From the NCBI RefSeq assembly GCF_000005505.3, contig NC_016132.3:1-64000 (forward strand): 64,000 bases of DNA, in the 5' to 3' direction. This DNA is from Brachypodium distachyon. Taxonomy: Eukaryota; Streptophyta; Magnoliopsida; Poales; Poaceae. A model generated the notes under the pieces. That model did no database searches. It was given only the letters and a program-made list of their open reading frames with translations, and was not told the origin of the DNA. The translations under genes were made by a program, and so were the position numbers. Shown here piece by piece: positions 1 through 9,864 of the stretch (position 1 is the first letter of the stretch; each line of letters begins with the position of its first letter).

Positions 1-376
1 TTGCCGTCGCGGCGGATGGCCTGGCCGTTGGCGAGCAGGCAGTCGCCGGGCGCCACGACGCTGACGGTCCTGGGATCCACGGGCATCAGGGACCGGAAGT
101 TGCCGCACATCAGGTGGATCCCCGAGATGGTGCAATGCCGGCTGCCGCTGCACTGGTTGGAGACTGTCACCGTGTACGCCGACGTCCCGCTGCGGATCCC
201 CCAGGCTCTGCATGATCACGAGGTCCTTTTGCACGTTGCAGTGCCCGCCGCCATGGGCCGGCGCCGCGGGGGGCGGCGGGGGAGCCGGCTGCGCCGCCGC
301 CAAGAGGAGGATGGTCATCGAGGCTGCGAATGCCATGAGCCACGCCATGGAGATGGAGCTAGCGTTCGTCTTCATC
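1..376 (-). pseudogene. TPD1-like small secreted protein, left copy (partial, frameshifted)
   Basis: This is the reverse-strand twin of the gene at 3548-4015; its 3' end lies beyond the window. The ATG (minus strand, near 376) begins a signal peptide followed by a Pro/Ala stretch. The TPD1 domain (conserved Cys, GxCG-type and GDC motifs) reads in another frame. The same run of five C (five G on the coding strand) near 199-203 that shifts the frame in the right copy is present here. TPD1-family proteins are small cysteine-rich ligands of EMS1-type receptor kinases in anther development; that role is family knowledge only. As it stands this copy does not encode a full protein. Confidence 0.7.
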
Positions 377-756
377 GTCGGCGGAGGAGTTCTGAGACTT
401 GCTCGTATGTGCAGAAGCTAGTGGGTTAAGGCGAGCGATGCATCTATGTATACACGTATATACATGCATGTAATTTGGAATTGGTGTGGGTATTTGGAAT
501 GATCCGGATTTCTTTTGGCATGACGAGCGCCGGGAATTAAAGAAAGAAATTCTATTTCTTATTCCCATATGTAGCTAGCCCCGGCCAGAGGCCAGAAGTG
601 GATGGAAATTACGCTCTTATCTTAGCTCTTCTTCGTATCTTCTGATCCAACATCCAAGAACCTTTTAAGTCATTAAACTCTTGTTAGACTTAATCTCTTG
701 TAAGTTCGGTTTAGATTCAGGAATCGGCAAAGAAAAAAAAAATCGCTTCACACGTA

Positions 757-833
757 TTCCCTCCGTTTCTAAATAGTTGTTGCTATTTTAGTGCAGCACT
801 AAAACAACGACAAGTATTTAGAAACGGCGGGAG
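757..833. mobile_element. Short Stowaway-like MITE (left arm)
   Basis: About 77 bp with inverted ends (TTCCCTCCGTTTCTAAATA at the left, TATTTAGAAACGGCGGGAG at the right), flanked by TA on both sides, as in Tc1/mariner-derived Stowaway elements. The same element sits at the mirror position in the right arm with one base difference. It is too short to code and lies between the divergent TPD1-like and DUF674 genes. Confidence 0.75.
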
Positions 834-987
834 TAGTGTCTAATCAGGACTCTGTGGTCTAGTACACGATACGAGTATATATACACACGGGCACGTAGGT
901 TAAATTAGTTGATGTAACATAAAGAGTAAATCTATAATCTAGCTTCTTCTTCCTGGTAGCTAGATCAGCCCGATCGTTCAAGCTGGC

Positions 988-1849
988 ATGGACGCCGCCG
1001 ACACCGATCACCCTGAAGCTTCTGGTGGACACGAAGGCGAAGCGCGTGCTGTTCGCGGAGGCCGGCAAGGACGCCGTGGACTTCCTCCTGGCCCTCCTCA
1101 CGCTGCCCGTCGGCACCGTCGCCAAGCTGCTGCCTGACTCCGGCGTGGCCAACATCTACGCCAGCGCCGAGAGCCTGGACCCGGCGTACGTGCAGAGCGC
1201 CGCCGTGCACGGCGCGCTGCTGAGAACCAACATGCCCTTGCTGCTGCGTCCCTGCTCGTATACTACTGCCCCGCCACGCCGACAACGTCTTGGTACAGTG
1301 CGCCCCATCATCAGCTGGCCGCCGTTGCTGAGAACGGCGCGGTCACGTACTACGGCGCCGGTTACGGCGGCAGCACTAGCTCCGGCGGCGGCGGCGGCGG
1401 CGGGATCGTGCGGGGGCGCGGTCACGTACACTGTCATGGACGACCTCACCGTCGCGCCCATGTCGAATATCTCTTGCATGGCGCTGATCAGCAAGCTCAA
1501 CGGGGAAGACAAAGGGCTCGTCGTCGAGGAGAAGTCGGTCCAGATCGGCTACCAAGAGGTACATAAATCTCCACGGACTCTCTGATCTATTGATCGTCCT
1601 CCGTGTGTGTGCTGGGAATTCCCTTTGCAACCTGCTGAACTTTGACTTGATTTGTACGTGCAGGGGGTGGAGATTCTCAAGGCTTCGCTGCGATCCAAGA
1701 CGGTGCTGACCGATGTGTTTTTATCCGGGAGTGGTGACGACGATGATGTGCTCGTCTCCAAGAACAAAAGGGCTCGCAGCGATGACAACAAGGACGACGA
1801 TTTGGGCGAGGAGAAGACGCACAATAAGATCCCAGATTACTACTTGTGA
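988..1849 (+). pseudogene. DUF674-family gene, copy A (decayed)
   Basis: The translation from 1025 shows the DUF674 N-terminus (VLFAEAGKDAVDFLLALLTL, then GTVAKLLPDSG) and, later, VTYTVMDDLTVAPMS. A GT-AG intron at 1559-1663 leads in phase to exon 2 (1664-1849), containing EILKASLRSKTVLTDVF and an acidic C-terminus. The family is plant-specific and of unknown function. The only sensible ATG (988) is out of frame by one base with the conserved start, and the middle (about 1200-1430) switches frames and loses the usual cysteine-rich segment. Copy A keeps the middle and 3' exon that copy B has lost or replaced, so each copy is broken differently. Probably a pseudogene, though a short transcript cannot be excluded. 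Confidence 0.7.
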
Positions 1850-2420
1850 AACTGGTTTACAAAAATACTGGAGTATGTAAGTTTCTTCGAAGGAATTGAA
1901 CTGCCGAAACAACATTACAATCCATCATGCATGTTGTGTGATTTTAAGAATTAAGTGAATATAAATAATGCTGCAGTAGTAGCGAGTAATATTTGTTAGT
2001 ACGTTCCTTTGATGGATGGTGTTAAACTGATGGATCGAGAGGATGCTTCATCCCAAGGGCACGAAACATTGGATGCCGGCAGGCGAGCTGCCTTATTGTA
2101 CACAGAGAGCTGGTCTAGTAACACTAGCTATCTGGTTCAATTCCACCCAACTATAAGAGCAAATCCAATATTGATGCTTGACAGCTTTGAGGACCAACAG
2201 AATATGGGTAGCTGACCGCTGACGGCACCAGGTATCAACAGAAGAACACACACGACCTAAATCGGAGTAGCAATAATTGGTAGATTAAAAGACCAACCAA
2301 ATCACGCTAGACGAATTGAGGCGTTGTGCCTGCAGATGATCATACAAAAGGGCAAACCTAGTTAAGCCTACTCTTGCAGCTGCAGACATATGCAGAGGAG
2401 GAGCAGAGCAACCTGCAGGG
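1850..2420. other. Spacer between the convergent DUF674 copies
   Basis: This is unique sequence in the middle of the inverted repeat. It lies between the two converging DUF674 3' ends and is AT-rich. I see no coding frame of substance and no repeat partner. Any transcript running through from either side would include both arms and could fold back on itself. Confidence 0.5.
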
Positions 2421-2930
2421 TTAATTCAAGGGGTCGTTGCTGCCGCTGCAGGGAGGCTTGTTTGCAAGGAAAACGTCGGTAAGGACGGTCTTGGACTGCA
2501 GCGACGCCTTCAGTATCTCCAAACCCTGCAATCGATCGATACATACAAATGCTTAATGGAAGGCGAAGGTAAACAGAGGAGAGGAGTAGCCCCTGAAGCC
2601 GAGGTGCTGACTGAAAGAAGAAAGGTCAAATTGACAGTAAGAGCAAGTGTTGACTGACCGATGAGTAACTCACCTCGTTGTAGCCGAGCTGCACGGTCTT
2701 CTCCTGGAGCGCGCTCAGGTCTCTGCACGTACGCCGGGTCCAGGCTCTCGGCGCTGGCGTAGATGTTGGCCACGCCGGAGTCAGGCAGCAGCTTGGCGAC
2801 GGTGCCGACGGGCAGCGTGAGGAGGGCCAGGAGGAAGTCCACGGCGTCCTTGCCGGCCTCCGCGAACAGCACGCGCTTCGCCTTCGTGTCCACCAGAAGC
2901 TTCAGGGTGATCGGTGTCGGCGGCGTCCAT
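2421..2930 (-). pseudogene. DUF674-family gene, copy B (internally deleted)
   Basis: On the minus strand the N-terminal DUF674 segment (same sequence as copy A) is followed directly, out of frame, by the conserved piece LQEKTVQLGYNE. A GTGAGT donor at 2673 follows, an intron to 2526, and a last exon (2421-2525) with EILKASLQSKTVLTDVF ending at TAA. About 350 bases of the middle, including the TVMDDL region, are missing. It shares the ATG frame problem of copy A. The 3' exon differs from that of copy A in its tail, so the two come from separate family members or have diverged outside the repeat arm. Pseudogene. Confidence 0.7.
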
Positions 2931-3922
2931 GCCAGCTTGAACGATCGGGCTGATCTAGCTACCAGGAAGAAGAAGCTAGATTATAGATTTACTCTTTATG
3001 TTACATCAACTAATTTAACCTACGTGCCCGTGTGTGTATATACTCGTATCGTCCTAGTACAAGACCACAGAGTCCTGATTAGACACTACTCCCGCCGTTT
3101 CTAAATACTTGTCGTTGTTTTAGTGCTGCACTAGAATAGCAACAACTATTTAGAAACGGAGGGAATACGTGTGAAGCGATTTTTTTTTTTCTTTGCCGAT
3201 TCCTGAATCTAAACCGAACTTACAAGAGATTAAGTCTAACAAGAGTTTAATGACTTAAAAGGTTCTTGGATGTTGGATCAGAAGATACGAAGAAGAGCTA
3301 AGATAAGAGCGTAATTTCCATCCACTTCTGGCCTCTGGCCGGGGCTAGCTACATATGGGAATAAGAAATAGAATTTCTTTCTTTAATTCCCGGCGCTCGT
3401 CATGCCAAAAGAAATCCGGATCATTCCAAATACCCACACCAATTCCAAATTACATGCATGTATATACGTGTATACATAGATGCATCGCTCGCCTTAACCC
3501 ACTAGCTTCTGCACATACGAGCAAGTCTCAGAACTCCTCCGCCGACGATGAAGACGAACGCTAGCTCCATCTCCATGGCGTGGCTCATGGCATTCGCAGC
3601 CTCGATGACCATCCTCCTCTTGGCGGCGGCGCAGCCGGCTCCCCCGCCGCCCCCCGCGGCGCCGGCCCATGGCGGCGGGCACTGCAACGTGCAAAAGGAC
3701 CTCGTGATCATGCAGAGCCTGGGGGATCCGCAGCGGGACGTCGGCGTACACGGTGACAGTCTCCAACCAGTGCAGCGGCAGCCGGCATTGCACCATCTCG
3801 GGGATCCACCTGATGTGCGGCAACTTCCGGTCCCTGATGCCCGTGGATCCCAGGACCGTCAGCGTCGTGGCGCCCGGCGACTGCCTGCTCGCCAACGGCC
3901 AGGCCATCCGCCGCGACGGCAA
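2721..3922. repeat. Right arm of the inverted repeat
   Basis: This is the partner of 1-1197, separated from it by a 1.5 kb spacer. Matching continues to 3922, the mirror image of base 1, so the repeat probably goes on to the left of the window. The arm carries a plus-strand TPD1-like gene, a MITE and the 5' end of a minus-strand DUF674 gene. The arms are not perfectly identical, which argues against a simple folded assembly error. Confidence 0.95.
3089..3165. mobile_element. Short Stowaway-like MITE (right arm)
   Basis: This is the mirror copy of the 757-833 element, beginning CTCCCGCCGTTTC and ending GAAACGGAGGGAA, with TA at its edge. One base differs from the left-arm element. Its presence in both arms shows that the MITE was there before the inverted duplication. 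Confidence 0.75.
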
Positions 3923-4015
3923 CGTCTCCTTCGTCTACTCCAGCTTCGTCCGCAACGAGCTCTACGTCAAGAACGCCACCTGCGTCCAGAACCACCGTCG
4001 TTTGATTGATTTCTA
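3548..4015 (+). pseudogene. TPD1-like small secreted protein, right copy (frameshifted)
   Basis: The ATG at 3548 opens a signal peptide (hydrophobic MAFAASMTILLLAAA) and a Pro-rich spacer, then CNVQKDLVIMQS. The conserved TPD1 domain continues one frame over: YTVTVSNQCSG, IHLMCGNFRS, GDCLLANGQAI and a closing NATC, with a stop at 4013-4015. The shift falls in a run of five G at 3721-3725. Removing one G in the mind's eye gives a continuous SLGIRSGTSAYTV reading, so a single-base insertion is likely. I see no splice signals there that would restore the frame. Family members act as secreted cysteine-rich signals in reproductive tissue. The identical lesion in the left arm means it predates the duplication or was spread by gene conversion; a base-call error in both copies is less likely. 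Confidence 0.75.
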
Positions 4016-5015
4016 GCTATCGGATTTTGTTTTTTCATGATGATGCCACGTCAGTACGTCACTTGACGAGAACCACCAATTTTGAACCTGCCGTTCCTGC
4101 CATTATAAGCATCGATCACCAGCTGCAATAGATTTCCACGTCACATGACAAGAACCACCTACTACGCTACAATTCGTAAATTGCATCTAAATATTTTTTC
4201 CATTTATTAGAACTATTATAGTGGAACTTAGAGCAAATATCACAGAACCCCTATTATATAACAAACTGTAATGCAAAACTACACCGTTCCGAAGGCTGAC
4301 ACTTTTATGAGAAAAGACTCGCCAGCCATCACCTCCTACTATTTGGAACTTCTGTCATGGTAAATATGTCATGAGAATACTATACATATGTATCTTAGTT
4401 CTAGAGAATTCTCGCTTAGCATGGAGTTTGCATTATGACCTTTCATGGTAAATATTGTTATCTTCATGAATACTCACAAAATTTCTAGAGTGTTCTCGTA
4501 ACAAAATACTTATCATTCTCTCTGGAAGACTCCTTGCAAATATCTCTTCCTTGTAATTCTTCAAATCTAGAATATTCAAGCAGGCATTGCTATTTCTCAA
4601 CATATCATTTCCACTAAAGGAAGTTCACAACCCTATATATACACACATGATTAACTGGCCGAATTCTAAGAATAGAGTTGCACGTACTGATCGCAAAACG
4701 AGATAGCAAGTAATCTACATGTAGTTAATCCTTATTGTTATAATCTGGAACGAAACATAAGTTAGCTTAATTAATTCACTGTTATTCTTTCCTAATATAC
4801 TAATTCGGAATCTATATCGTCTACTAGGAGTGAACGCGAAAGGCCTTGTGAGTAGTAATTAATGCACTCTGAAAAACATTTCGTCTCTCAGGCTCTAGCA
4901 GCAAGCCCAGCTTGTTTGAATAAATTTATTACATGACATTTTAATGTTTGAAAAATACAGACATGCGTATATATTGTACATGTAAGTAAATTTTAATTAC
5001 AAGAATGGGTCAAGG
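4016..5015. other. AT-rich intergenic stretch
   Basis: I see no coding frame of length, no tRNA and no clear repeat. The sequence is strongly AT-rich compared with the flanking genes. Confidence 0.5.
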
Positions 5016-5348
5016 TTGCTGTGTGAGCTTCTGCGATTGCCTCTGCTTCACGGCTGGGTGCTAGATCCGCAGGACAAAAGCTATGCTGCCCTCAGAGACT
5101 TCTCTTATAGTGAGTTGGCGGATTACTATGTCGATGGCAAAGGTGGTCATAGGGATGTCTGTAAGAGTTTATTGAAAAAGAAGTTTACTTTCTATGGATT
5201 TTAGACTTTACATGAGGAGCTGAATGACTGTGGACTAGCACTTCTGTTTTGCCGCGACAGATTAGATGTTGTTTGCAAACGCTATGATGCTCTATTCATA
5301 TATGTAGTTGATGAGACCATCCGCCAACAAATCAATCAAGCTGTCTGA
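5016..5348 (+). pseudogene. MINDY-type deubiquitinase fragment
   Basis: The frame from 5016 reads LPLLHGWVLDPQD, followed after about 15 residues by DFSYSELADYY. After an in-frame TAG at 5202-5204 it continues LHEELNDCGLALLFCRDRLD and then a block corresponding to the MINDY (DUF544/FAM63) lines that end in the TDQGY-like motif. MINDY enzymes trim K48-linked ubiquitin chains. The N-terminal catalytic Gln/Cys region is absent, there are internal stops and no start codon, so this is a truncated relic. It lies just upstream of, and possibly once belonged to the same gene as, the repetitive ORF at 5435. Confidence 0.65.
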
Positions 5349-5434
5349 ATGTTATTTGAAGAGCACGAAGAGACATCATTTACTTCAATGGCCGATTCCT
5401 CCCTATCATACATCAACCGCACAAAGACAAGGCT

Positions 5435-6112
5435 ATGGAATGGTATCGTGAACTTATAGAGAAACTGAGAAAAGACAAGGAACCAAAAGAAGACAAGGGG
5501 GAGAAGAGAAAAAAATCATCTCAACAAAGGCAATCAGATGATGCGGGTGGAAGTTCTATACCAAGTGAAGCTACTGGAAAAAGGGCTGAGGTAGGGGCCT
5601 CCCATCACCATCAAGACAGCACGGTGAAGAAGTCACCTCAACAAGCACACTCTGTGGCTGCTGAAAGTTCTGAATCAACAACTGGAATATTAACTACTGG
5701 AAAAAGGGCAGACGCAGTGGGCTCCCATCACAGTGATGGCGGAGAAGTAGCGGTGCCTGATCAAGACAGCAGGGTGAAGAAGTCACCTCAACAAGCACAC
5801 TCTGTTGATGGGGCTGCTGAAAGTCCTGAATCAACAATTGGAATATTAACTCCTGGAAATGAAGCAGAGGTTAAGTCAGATAAAGAAACAACAGATGAAG
5901 ATGAAAGAGCAGCAGTGCACTCTGCTGATGGAGCTGCTGAAAGTTGTGAATCAAAAATTGGAATATTAACTACTGGAAATGAAGCACAGGTTAAGTCAGA
6001 TAAAGAAACACCAGATGAAGATGAAAGAGCGGCAGTGGGTAACATTTCTGGAAGTCAAGATGGTGTGCCTAAGGGTGATGCTTCTGATTTCTTGAACTTT
6101 TTGGATAAGTAA
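5435..6112 (+). CDS. Hypothetical acidic protein with internal repeats
   Basis: A 225-residue ORF begins EWYRELIEKLRKDKEPKEDK (coiled-coil-like, charged) and then becomes low-complexity, rich in Ser, Glu, Asp and Lys. Two or three imperfect repeats of roughly 42-45 residues follow, each with a GAAES.ES.IGILT.GNEA.VKSDKET pattern. The open frame extends about 75 bases upstream of the ATG without another Met (DIIYFNGRFLPIIHQP), which hints that the ORF is the tail of a longer, now broken gene. I do not recognise a domain. It may be the C-terminal part of the neighbouring MINDY-like relic or an independent orphan; coding status is uncertain. Confidence 0.4.
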   Translation: MEWYRELIEKLRKDKEPKEDKGEKRKKSSQQRQSDDAGGSSIPSEATGKRAEVGASHHHQDSTVKKSPQQAHSVAAESSESTTGILTTGKRADAVGSHHSDGGEVAVPDQDSRVKKSPQQAHSVDGAAESPESTIGILTPGNEAEVKSDKETTDEDERAAVHSADGAAESCESKIGILTTGNEAQVKSDKETPDEDERAAVGNISGSQDGVPKGDASDFLNFLDK

Positions 6113-8203
6113 GCTTCTAAACTTATTCCAGAAGAATTTGTTTTATAGATTAGAGTTTTGTTGTTCTAGACTAGCGGTTCTATTCTAACACATTTCATTT
6201 TTGTAGGTTTAAAGACAATGGTTGCTCGGATCATTACATGGGCTGGTGGTGTATATGGCCCGGCGGCCATTGACCGACTGAAAAAAGCAAGTCTCTTTTT
6301 TTTCTCTCTATACACGTACTTGCATTTGCCAAAGTTACGAACAAAAAGAGTTGGCAGTGAGAAAGGAAAGAACCTCAAACCTACCGGAAACAGCATCATT
6401 CGGAACAATCTTATTAACCGGCTCTTGGGTCTGGGGCTGTCGTTTATTTCCTTTCCGAGTAGTAGGAGTAAGTAAAAGAAAAGAAAAGGGGGAGAGCCAA
6501 AAGCTCAAATCCAAAACCAGAAGAACGAAAAAGGCAACCAAGGCAAGGCCGCGAGGGAGGGAGCAACAGGTGATGGTGTGTGTATTTCTAGTATTTGTTT
6601 GTAGTAATTTGGAAGTAATAAAAAAGGAGCGTGACAAGGGAGAGGGAGGCGCCTTCTCCTTCTCCGCCCCCAACGCTCTCTTCCTTCCTTTCCCCGTTAC
6701 AAATGCTCTCTTCTCTCGTCTCGCCTTCTTCCCCCACCCACGGTTTGAACCACAACAACGCGGTCGCCTCCACTGCTGCTGCTCCGGCCGCCAGCCTTCC
6801 CGGAGGACACCTTTCCAGCAGCCGATCCGCGCTCCGGATCCACCGCCCCGCCAGCTCCCTTCGCTTCCTCTCTTGATTTCGGACGATTCTGCTACTTCCC
6901 GTTAGTTCTTTCTGTGATGCGATTCGCCCCTACGGGCTGCGGCACCGTTTGAGTTCGCCGACACCGTTTCTGGTAGCTTGCAATAATCCGTGTTTAGATG
7001 CTCCTGCTGGCGGTTGTTGATTTTTCTTGCTGTACGAGTTGGCCTATGTGCGATTATCTGAGCAACGACGGAGCGCCGTGGAGACGGCGGGCAGGGGAGA
7101 AGAGCTGAGTTGGTGTGCATTATTTTACTACTTTCTCAGGGACCGTGCCGCGTAATGTCCCAGCTGACCGTTTGTAATTGGACCCGCCTCGGATATGCCG
7201 TATCTGTTGGGCTCTCTTGCATTTGCGCCCGTATCTTTTTAGTATTCATTAAAGATAGACAGAGCTAGCTAGCTAGATAGAGCTGGGCAGGCTGCTGCCT
7301 TGTGGGGTCATTTATATGCGCAGATCATCCCCATCTGCTAATTGATTGGGGATTATTATTTTTGTTCCCTAAAAGCATTTTTATCATGCTGGTTGCCAAT
7401 CAACTGTAAAAATCACGTATTTTTAATCTTCGCAAGAGTCTGATTCGGCAACCAGTGTCACCAATTTTGGACTCTGCTAGTACAGGCCAAGTTTTTTCTA
7501 AAATACAGTAGAGGCCAAGATTGCAAGCGGCTTTATTTCGCTTGCGGTAGTACCGATGCACGATCATTGGACTAATAAGATATTGATGACATTGCATTGG
7601 TTTTGTGCGCCCCAATTGCTGATTTATCGACTTGATTGAAATTACACCTATTGGTGGTTCGTGTTATGAAAATCCTGGAGGAACCGTGTGATCCATGATA
7701 TGCCAATATTACTGATAGGCCATTTTTAGGCTGTGGAAAGTCCAGGCCAGCAAAAGTGTTGATTGAATGGATCCGCATTAACACCCACTCCTGCTTTCAT
7801 TTTGGTAATTGGATTGATCATTAGGTGGAGCCAAGCTTAAAAAATGAAGCACTTAATCCAAAGGCCCTTCTAGCTTTGGGGAAAAAAGGTGACAATTTAT
7901 ATAGGACTGGGTGCAAGGGAGGGGGGCTTTAAAACTAAGCAAACCTCTTGTTATTGGGCTCTCGTGAGCGGATTACCTATTGTCATATTCCAACAAAGAG
8001 GAGGCAGCAGTCTTGTCTGTCGTCTCTAATTTGCGTGCCTGGGACAAACTAGATTGGTTGCTACTGAAGTAATGAGGTAGATTTACCATTGAGCACAAGG
8101 ACACCATAAACTTTCACTAAAGAAATAAGGTGGATTAGTAGCAATGTCTTGTACCTGAGTTGCAATAATTGGATCACTCAGATCCGAAGAATGCTTTGCT
8201 GAG
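6113..8203. other. Probable 5' leader and first intron of the RING gene
   Basis: The stretch 6640-6905 is CT-rich and looks like a plant 5' UTR exon. It is followed by about 1.3 kb of T-rich, intron-like sequence up to an acceptor-like CAG near 8180. No conserved coding exon was recognised, although related genes have N-terminal coding exons. Confidence 0.35.
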
Positions 8204-8245
8204 GTGAGTTCCCATGTTGCGCTACTGGACAGCAGAAGGGTTGCA

Positions 8246-9864
8246 ATGAAGCGAAAAGCTCATCTTGTGAATGGGATGAATTCTGCTGAGTATCACATGG
8301 GAAGCTCAAGCTCTTCCAATACTCGGTTCTCTAATTCTGTGCAGCAAAATCCTACTGCACTTAGTGAGCCCTCACATCCTCAAATGCCTTTAAGCATTGG
8401 TCCTAGCAACTGGAATGGCCAAAGCTTAGTTAATCAAGAAGCGCCTCGGAGGAATGTCAGAGCACGCCACAACCCTGAACCTAGGCCTGCTTCAACTTCC
8501 ACCGCAATCAACAATAATCTGCCGACATTCGGTTCAACTGGAAGTGCTTTCACAAGTACATCAGCTGGAAGGAATCAAGCACCCTTTTCTCTGCCAACAA
8601 GGACATTACCTTCAGGTTAGTAGTTAATCCTTACCTGAATATGTTGGATGTGCTTTTAGTCTTTCCAATGTACTCCTGGTTTTTGGATCCAAACCGTTTT
8701 TTGACACCCCTAATTACCTCTTCTTTGTTCAACCATGCACAACTTTACCAGAAAAATGTGAACTATAAGTGTGTCTCTAGTCTTCTATATGATATACGAT
8801 ATGCGGTTTTTGTTGTTACTGTTTAAATTTCTCACCGTTCAGACTTGCAACACATGTGTTTCGATTGTTGTTTAGGTGCCTCTGGGGTCACTGGCACGGT
8901 CTCGTCGTCGAGGCTGTATCATCCTGCTATGCATAGCAACAGCTCAATTGTTGCTGCTGCCACTACTGTCCAAGGTTCTTCAGGTGGTGCGATATTTGCC
9001 AATGCTGGCTATGCCCATCCATCTTCTGCAGCTTCGTCTAGCTCTAGAGCAATATCCCATGCAGCAGTCATTCCGAGCTATCATCCTACTACCTCTTCAT
9101 CGGTGAGGATCAATCAGCCATCTCCTATTGGCACTGCTGCATCTTCTACACATGCAAGACATGTATCCATGGGGCATGCTAACAGTGGAAGGAACCAAAG
9201 AGCAACGAACTCAATGTATGGTATTAATCCTTCGATGGCTGAGACACAGGTGATTTAGTATCCATAGAAGTTTTAGTTCTTAATTGATCTTCCTCTGTTT
9301 GTGAAGCGGTTTATGTTGGAGCAGTTGGCTCTCTACCAATCAAGGCAACCACCACCTGTTGACCCCCACAGGGACTTGAGACTGAACATCGATGAGATGA
9401 GTTACGAGGTAGAGCTTCCTTTTGCTTCTTCAGCCTCGTCACAAAGAAAATTTAGAATGTTTTCTTAACTTTTACATTCGGCTGTGTACAGGACCTGTTG
9501 GCTTTAGAGGAATCCATTGGTAACGTCAAAACCGGCCTTGAGGATGAAAAGATTTCAAGCTGTGTGAAAAAAGTGGTCTGTTGCTGTTCTGATCAGACAC
9601 AAGACGACGACTGCCTGGTACTATTTTCTTCAGCGGCTCTATCAAATTGCTTCCATGTTGAACATTATATTACAGACATGCTTTAAATTTTGCTTTCTCC
9701 CCCTTATCCTAATGTATGCTGGGTGAATACTACTGCAGGAGGTGTACAAAGACAAGGATGTGCTGGCAGTACTGAAGTTCAGGCATGACTTCCATGCTGA
9801 CTGCATCGAGAAGTGGCTGCAGTAAAAGAACGCCTGCCCGGTGTGCAAATTGGCCGCGGCTTAA
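8246..9864 (+). pseudogene. MBR/HIP1-type RING-H2 E3 ligase, RING destroyed
   Basis: Five exons join in phase: 8246-8615, 8876-9249, 9307-9408, 9492-9617 and 9739-9825. They give a Ser/Asn-rich N-terminal region, the family signature FMLEQLALYQSRQPPPVDPH, MSYEDLLALEE.IGNV.TGLEDEKI, and the RING-H2 core RHDFHADCIEKWLQ. Relatives are ubiquitin ligases such as MED25-binding MBR1/2. Three things break the RING. The first CxxC is reduced to one Cys by a short deletion at the exon 4/5 join. The Cys before RHDFH is Phe. An in-frame TAA at 9823-9825 precedes the still readable KNACPVC, whose own stop is at 9862-9864. The frame is open upstream of the ATG (VALLDSRRVAMKRK), which suggests the N-terminus is also lost. 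Likely a pseudogene or non-ligase relic. Confidence 0.75.

Larger units (their letters stand above)
1..1197. repeat. Left arm of a long inverted repeat
   Basis: This arm is the near-exact reverse complement of 2721-3922. Position pairs sum to 3923 at the outer end and 3918 at the inner end, because the right arm carries a net 5 extra bases (an A/T run of 11 against 10, and a 4-base indel near 860). A few single-base differences are visible as well. The arm holds a reversed TPD1-like gene, a short Stowaway-like element and the 5' part of a DUF674 gene. It is cut by the window edge, so its true outer limit is unknown. The inner boundary is where the arms stop matching inside the DUF674 gene. 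Confidence 0.95.

Noticed and set aside
6351..6905. 184-residue frame in the CT-rich stretch before the RING gene
   Set aside because: It looks like 5' UTR and promoter sequence; basic, low-complexity translation without conservation signs.
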